Positions 58,540 to 64,000 of a stretch of 64,000 bases of DNA are shown here, piece after piece (position 1 is the first letter of the stretch; the number at the start of each line of letters is the position of its first letter). The notes beneath the pieces were generated by a model, which was given only the letters and a program-made list of their open reading frames with translations, did no database searches and was not told the origin of the DNA. Source of the DNA: Colletotrichum lupini (lineage: Eukaryota; Ascomycota; Sordariomycetes; Glomerellales; Glomerellaceae); assembly GCF_023278565.1 (NCBI RefSeq), contig NC_064681.1:2232001-2296000 (forward strand). The letters run 5' to 3'. A program made the translations under genes and the position numbers.

Positions 58540-61500
58540 GCTGGTGAGACAAAAGTAAGTACGCCTGTAAGTGCTCCCCCCGGATTGAGGGCTTGTCAGG
58601 TGGGCGCTAGGAGATGGACGGGGTGAGATACCAAGCCCGAAGAAGGAAAGGCGAGTGGCAGTAGACGGCCGAAAATGGCGAGGGGTAAGTCGGAGGCGTA
58701 GTGCGGTAGACGGATGGGGGTGCGGGCATCGATGTGGGATTTTGATAAGTACAAAGTATTATCTTGAGCTACTTTGGACGGAGAGAGAGGCTGGGATTGG
58801 TCGATTGGCGGGCGTCAGGTTAGCGTGGAACTTCCCCCAAGGACCCAAATGGTATCATTCAAAGGACCTGCTCAGTCGGGCAAGTTGGCAGATATGCAGT
58901 GAAACTCTTCAACATGTCTCCAAGGGACCGAGTGGTTGTTCTTTGACAGGTAAAACCAGCCCATGTACTTTCAGGAGTTGCGTCGATGCGGCCGATTCCG
59001 CACGAGGATTGCGAGAATCCAGCCACAGGGCCTGGCTAAGGAAGGATGTTGTTGGACTGGTGTCTGGAGGCATGCCGGACGAGCGGTTACTAGACGGATA
59101 CTAGTTGCTAGTTGAAGACTCGGGCGCCATTGGAAAGGTATCGTATCTGTTGGTTGTGTGGGGTTCTCTTGTCCTCCGACTTTGGGATTGACACTATTGG
59201 TCCGAATCGAGGCTTGGAGCGGTGTCGCGTGAGCTACAGCGGGCGGTGTGAAGAGGCATACTTGGTAACGCCACTCTGCCTGTTGGTTGATGTTGTCTCG
59301 TACATCCCAATTAATTTTCGCGAGCTCTGGGCGTTGGAAAAAAAGATACATCAAGAGGGCGGTAATTGTGGGCTCGATTATCTGGAAGAGACATTGGTCA
59401 GAATGGCGATTGTCTGTTCCAACCGTATGGCCGAAGCTGGTGTAAGCCGGTAGAGATATGATTGGGAAGGCATGGCTGGGAAGGGTCGTAGAAGGAATAC
59501 CTTGTTACTTACTACGCAGTACGTATGCATATCTTAGGTAAGGTGCTGAGGAGGGCCATCACCAGTGGCGTGGCATGGCATGGCATGACATGACAAGGCA
59601 CAGGCGGCGCGGTACTATGTCGAGGCAGAGATAGGAAGTGCCAGTGCGAAGCAGCAGGTGCAGATGCACATGAGGTACCTTTGCCCTTGCCTTGCGTTGG
59701 GGAAGCAGATTGAATCCGCAAGGCACCCTATTGCTCGATGCTGACAGCTGCTGCAACACACACTGGATGGCAGATTGCAAAAAAGGACGGGAACCTTTGA
59801 GCGCCGCTACTGCCCGTGACTACGGGCGGGACCGGATCTGACCCGCACGGCGTGGCAAGGAAGGGAGGTGCGTGAGACGGATGAGATGGCCTCGTACGGC
59901 TTACAGATACATGACATCCATAAGGCCAAAGGGTGGTGTATCCGGGCTGGAATAAGCTATGTAGCAGCTGAAGCATGATGAGTACGTAAAGACAGAAACA
60001 GAGCGAGCAACCAACCCATCTCCATTGATTGATCCATCTCGATTGTCACAGCCGAATCGGGCCACTTATGGGACCCCGTGCAAGCCGTGGACTCCATCGT
60101 GGTTCCCGGTGACAGGAAACTGGATGGATCTGGCCAGTGGGAGATGGGAAACAGCAACCTAAGCGGTGGCCCAAGCTTTCCCCCCGATGCTCAAGACCTC
60201 AATGTGTGTGCTTCTTCCCAAGTTCCCACCCGTGCGTGCCGTGCCCCTTCCTCTCCCCAGAGTGGTATCCGTTCTGTGCCGTTATGATCAGTGGTCAGTG
60301 GTGGTCCGGCGGCGGGTGTCATCCACTTGTCGCTGGCTAGGGCCTTGACCAACAGATGACGAGATGGCCTCTCCCGCGCTGTCCACTGTTGGGGCCGCAC
60401 GCAGGGGGAGCAGACTCCAGAGTAGGGCAGGACAGGCAAGGCAGGGTAAATCGCAAGCAAGGTACGGATACGGCAGAGACACGGGTGCATCGCTGCATCG
60501 CAGGGCAAGACATGATGGTGTGCCTTGAGTGGACTGCGACTTGCAGTTGCCGTTGCCGTGACCGTTGCGTTTCGCTCCCTGCGGTCGTGAGGACGAAGAC
60601 GGCAATGGCGTTCTGATATCCGAGTCAAAGGTATCCCGAGCTCGGGGGTGAATGTCATGGTATCTTAGATACGGAGTACCGTCTCTGTACATTCTGTGCA
60701 GACTGCATTCCGTACAGACATTACTCCAAATCCCCGTGGCGGGCTTGGTGCGACGCACACCACCCAAGTAGGTTTCTCACTGCCCGCCACAGTCGGTTAG
60801 TCTGGTCTCAGAATGGGGAGGGAAAAGAGACACGGATGGTTTTCTCACCTGACTCGGAAACTGAAAGATATCAGCTCGTTGCCCGTATCTGTGAATACCC
60901 AGGAATAAGGCCTTGACCGAGGGTGGGAAAAGAAAATGGGCATCCGCATCCGTAATTGTGAGGAAAGGATTGATAGGCAAAAGCAGCAGGTCCACCCACA
61001 CCCGACCGACTGCTCTTGCACTTGTTCGACTTTGCTCCTGCTCTCCGTACCTGCCAGCCTGCCGTGCCTGCTTCTTGCCTGCAATCTGCGTTGCTTTCCT
61101 TCCTTCCTCCCGACCCAGCCCTTGCTCAACACTTGCCCCCCTCTCTTTACCCCCACGCCCAGTCCCCTCCCCCTCCCCTTCCTCCTCCACGTCCCACGGT
61201 TCCAGTCCCTCTTCTTCCTCACCCTCAGTCCTGGATCACAGCTCTCCTCTTCTAAGTTCTCCGATCTCCAAATCCCCCCCCACCACCGCCTTATCCTAAC
61301 TATGTTCATCGCGCGCATGTACCCTGCATTTTTGACCTGCCATCGATTGAACTCAAATTTCAGCTGGACTGTCGACTATCTCGCCTTAGCACCGCTAAAT
61401 TCTTCGGGACCCAAGTCACCCAACACTTGAGCATACTTTCAATTCAAGCGCGGCCTAGCCTCATGTCGACCATGCTCTCAAGTCTCGAGTCTCGACTTTC

Positions 61501-64000
61501 CCACGCGGCAACCCTCCTTCTCGGAGATCTTTCTCTGGCAAGAGTGAGACGGACAGCTTCTGATCAGGCAGGGAAGAAGGCCCCGTGACTGTTTACTGGT
61601 GTTGCTGATGTACAATTGCCAGCGCTATCGGACCGCGGTTCATGCCTGGTCTGTGCCATGGTCGGCCGATGTTGCGCACATCCCTCCTTATTAGGTAGCG
61701 TACTCGGCTGCGATCGTTAAATGCTGATACCCGAGAGAGGAACAAACGGCCTTGACCTCGAGGCATCGGACGACGCTCTGATATGGCACTTCTTTTCGAT
61801 GGATTAAGTTGACTCACCTCACCCGGCGGCAACGCAACGGCCATGGCTTCCGTCTCCTGCGTCAGCCACCTTAATGGCTTGGCAACTCGTCAACCTTCCA
61901 CCCCCTTGATCTTGCAGGCGTCCGCCGTGACTTTGTGCCATCCGCTTATTCCTCGCCGACCATTTGTCTACTCGGCATCGGCTGTTGCCTCCCACCCGCG
62001 CCAGCTCAACAGAACAGAGACCCAGGCACACGATGCCGACAATTGTGTACTTTGCGCCACGCCAACGCTAGAGCATACATACTCGACTGGGCGGCTGTTT
62101 ATAACATGACCCTTCCTAGAAAGCAATGATAAAATACGGGGAACACACGAGATACTGCAGCTGTCCACTTTGGGACGACAGCCGAGACGCGAATGCGCTC
62201 CTCTCCAGCTCCTGCTGCGCTATCCAATTCCACATGCTCGAGTCGGCCGGCCGAGCCCACCATCGCCTCAATCCTATCACCCTTCTCGCTCTATCACCGC
62301 CTGCGGTAACCTTTCGCCTGTCTACACCGTAGCGGCAATCAATGGTGCCTCTGATTCACCTCCGGTCTACCAAGAAATCCTGGCAGTGTAGCCAACACCA
62401 CCAAAAAAAATCCACCACATGGTCAATATCAGACTCTCAGTCCATAAGCCCAGGCTCGGCCCCCTCGCCAAAGTCCAATTAAACAAACCGCGGTTATCTA
62501 TGTCTCTTCTTCTCTAGGATTCCCAACCCTCAGCCGTGCAGCGCCATCAGGCCATGGCGGTCGTCAACTGCATCGAAGCAACCAAGGAGACATGCATCTT
62601 GCTGGCGACCATTGGTACTACCAAGTGCCAAAACCTGTATGCCCTGATCTACTAATAAAGTTGCAAAGCTTACCAACGCGTCGGACCATGCCACCGTCCT
62701 TTCTTCAGTCAGCAGGACAGTGCAGAGCAGGGCAGGGCCATTGGCAACCCAAAGACACTTTGACCCTCCACAGCCTGCGAAAGCCAACCCCTGTCGATTT
62801 AACCTGACAGCCATTGGACATCCTTGTGGGCGACTCTTCCCCGGTAAAGAAAGAGGGCAAGGGCCAAATCGCCTCCGCATCGTCTCCGCGCGCCTGCGTA
62901 GGGACTATTACGGGGCCCTCGAATTCGCAGTACGGAGGAAAATAGTATTCGTACACAATGTTTGCTTTGTACTCGGCTCGGTTAGTCCGTACAATGATTG
63001 ATTCTCAAGAGAGAGTCAGCATGTGGGCTACTGTGTATACTGATTCGATGAGCCAAGGCACTGAATTCGCGACTTTCCCGTTCATGTCAGTCAAGGAGGG
63101 GGCGTGCGCAACACGGCCGTTCAACGGCCGGTCCACCAATCCTGCGAAGAAAGGCTGGCCTCTCGTCTGCCGTCGCCTTATCTAAGTGGAGAGGCGCACA
63201 CGACTGAGAGATCAAGACCACCTCCAGGCTCCCAGGCAGTCAAGACAAGACGAGACAAGTGGAGAGGGGTTTTCGTTGGCGCTCTGTCTGTATGCCGGTA
63301 TACGATAACGGAGAGGCTTGCCAATGCATCCAATGGCTCTAGAGCCATGTACGATTTCTTGGGATAACAGATACTTTTGCTTCCTACGGAGTACGGATAC
63401 CACGAATCGAGTTTGATAGCGGGACGTCGATGACCTGAGAGAGTGCTGCCAATCCCTTGGAAGAGCACGCGGCCAGCTCCGACACCGACGGCAAGGGCAT
63501 GTATTTCTGGCTTATCGAGTAGGCCACGCCGTCAACACAGCCGATCAGACTCGGCTGGACGACATGTTCTTTGAGAATTACTCCATCGTCGAAGAGACCG
63601 TTGCCAACTTCGCAGAATGGCAAGATGCAGCTGGAAAGTGCTGTGGGAAGAGATGTGGAGGCAGTTCTGAAAGCTTTTCGCGCATGCTGCAACAAACGCA
63701 GCAGCGCCGGTTCGATACCCGTTTTTCGTCGGGTTTCGATTCTTTGCCCGTCCAGCCGCAGTGTCTGCGCAGCAAGCGCCGAGGCCCCAAAAGACTATTG
63801 TCGTGTTCAAAATGGAGCCCGCCAAAGTACGCGAAGAAGCCATGCTGACTGTAAAGCGAAGGCAAGCTACAGAGTACAGAGTACTATTCTTGCCTCAACT
63901 CACCTTACCTTGGGCTCGGGTGCCGCAGCGAGTGAGACATTGTCGCGGGACACACTCGGTCGAGGCGAACGACTCGAGGCCCAAAGCTAGGTACTTGTCT
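58540..64000. other. Right-end region without supported genes
   Basis: About 5.5 kb. Open frames are short and overlapping. CT-rich DNA at 61020-61280 resembles a promoter or leader. A protein-like stretch at about 63480-63840 is discussed among the rejected items. A small CATGGCATGGCATGACATGA-like repeat lies near 59573-59593. A gene running off the right end cannot be excluded. Confidence 0.35.

Noticed and set aside
63709..63720. GGTTCGATACCC resembling a tRNA B box
   Set aside because: No A box and no acceptor or anticodon arm can be folded around it.
63480..63850. Protein-like frame (AVNTADQTRLDDMFFENYSI) and a faint GKGMYFWLIE resemblance to an FAD monooxygenase
   Set aside because: The two strings are in different frames, no dinucleotide-binding motif is found nearby, and the rest does not match the family.
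1..64000. tRNA, rRNA, CRISPR array or telomeric repeats
   Set aside because: No cloverleaf with both boxes, no ribosomal sequence, no regularly spaced repeats and no TTAGGG tandem were found by reading.

Overview
The window looks like a chromosome segment from a filamentous ascomycete, probably a Sordariomycete; I do not assign a species. The reasons are short spliceosomal introns (about 50-130 bp, GT...AG, with CTGAC-type branch sites), Pezizomycotina gene families (FlbA-type RGS protein, HET-domain protein, DUF3632-like and DUF7053-like proteins), CT-rich leaders, TACGGAGTAC/CCTACCTACC-type intergenic words, and transposon relics damaged by C-to-T changes typical of repeat-induced point mutation (RIP).

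Layout. At the left are ORC4 (+, 552-3333, four exons, with an N-terminal PHD finger), a DUF7053-like gene (+, 7179-8294) and, convergent with it, a class I terpene synthase (-, 8710-10005). A DUF3632-like gene (+, 13320-14378, three exons) and a low-complexity hypothetical protein (-, 16557-17456) follow. From about 17.5 to 42.4 kb the window is gene-poor. It holds a 1893-bp RIP-degraded Fot1/pogo-type DNA transposon (19863-21755, TA target duplication), a 725-bp non-autonomous hAT-type element with perfect 57-bp inverted repeats and an 8-bp target duplication (22244-22968), an AT-rich relic bounded by a 14-bp direct repeat (28884-29750), and one long unrecognised reading frame (27185-28324, -). 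The right part is gene-rich again: the RGS regulator flbA (+, 42395-44815), a small GPI-anchored wall protein (+, 46664-47364), a HET-domain pseudogene with two premature stops (-, 48967-51203) and tubulin-folding cofactor D (+, 51834-56064). The last 8 kb hold a roughly 195-bp nearly pure G tract and a doubtful minus-strand coding remnant.

Functional picture. The conserved genes are housekeeping or signalling genes (replication origin licensing, beta-tubulin folding, G-protein attenuation) with no operon-like relation to each other. The accessory content is the lone terpene synthase with no recognisable tailoring enzymes beside it, the decayed HET gene, and the transposon-rich gene desert. 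Striking non-gene features are the G/C homopolymers of 13-18 nt scattered through the window and the giant G tract. I did not find a clearly new multi-gene system. The best leads are the structurally complete hAT-type element with a RIP-broken internal frame, the PHD-ORC4 architecture with a frame-preserving intron at the P-loop, the HET pseudogene, and the G tract.
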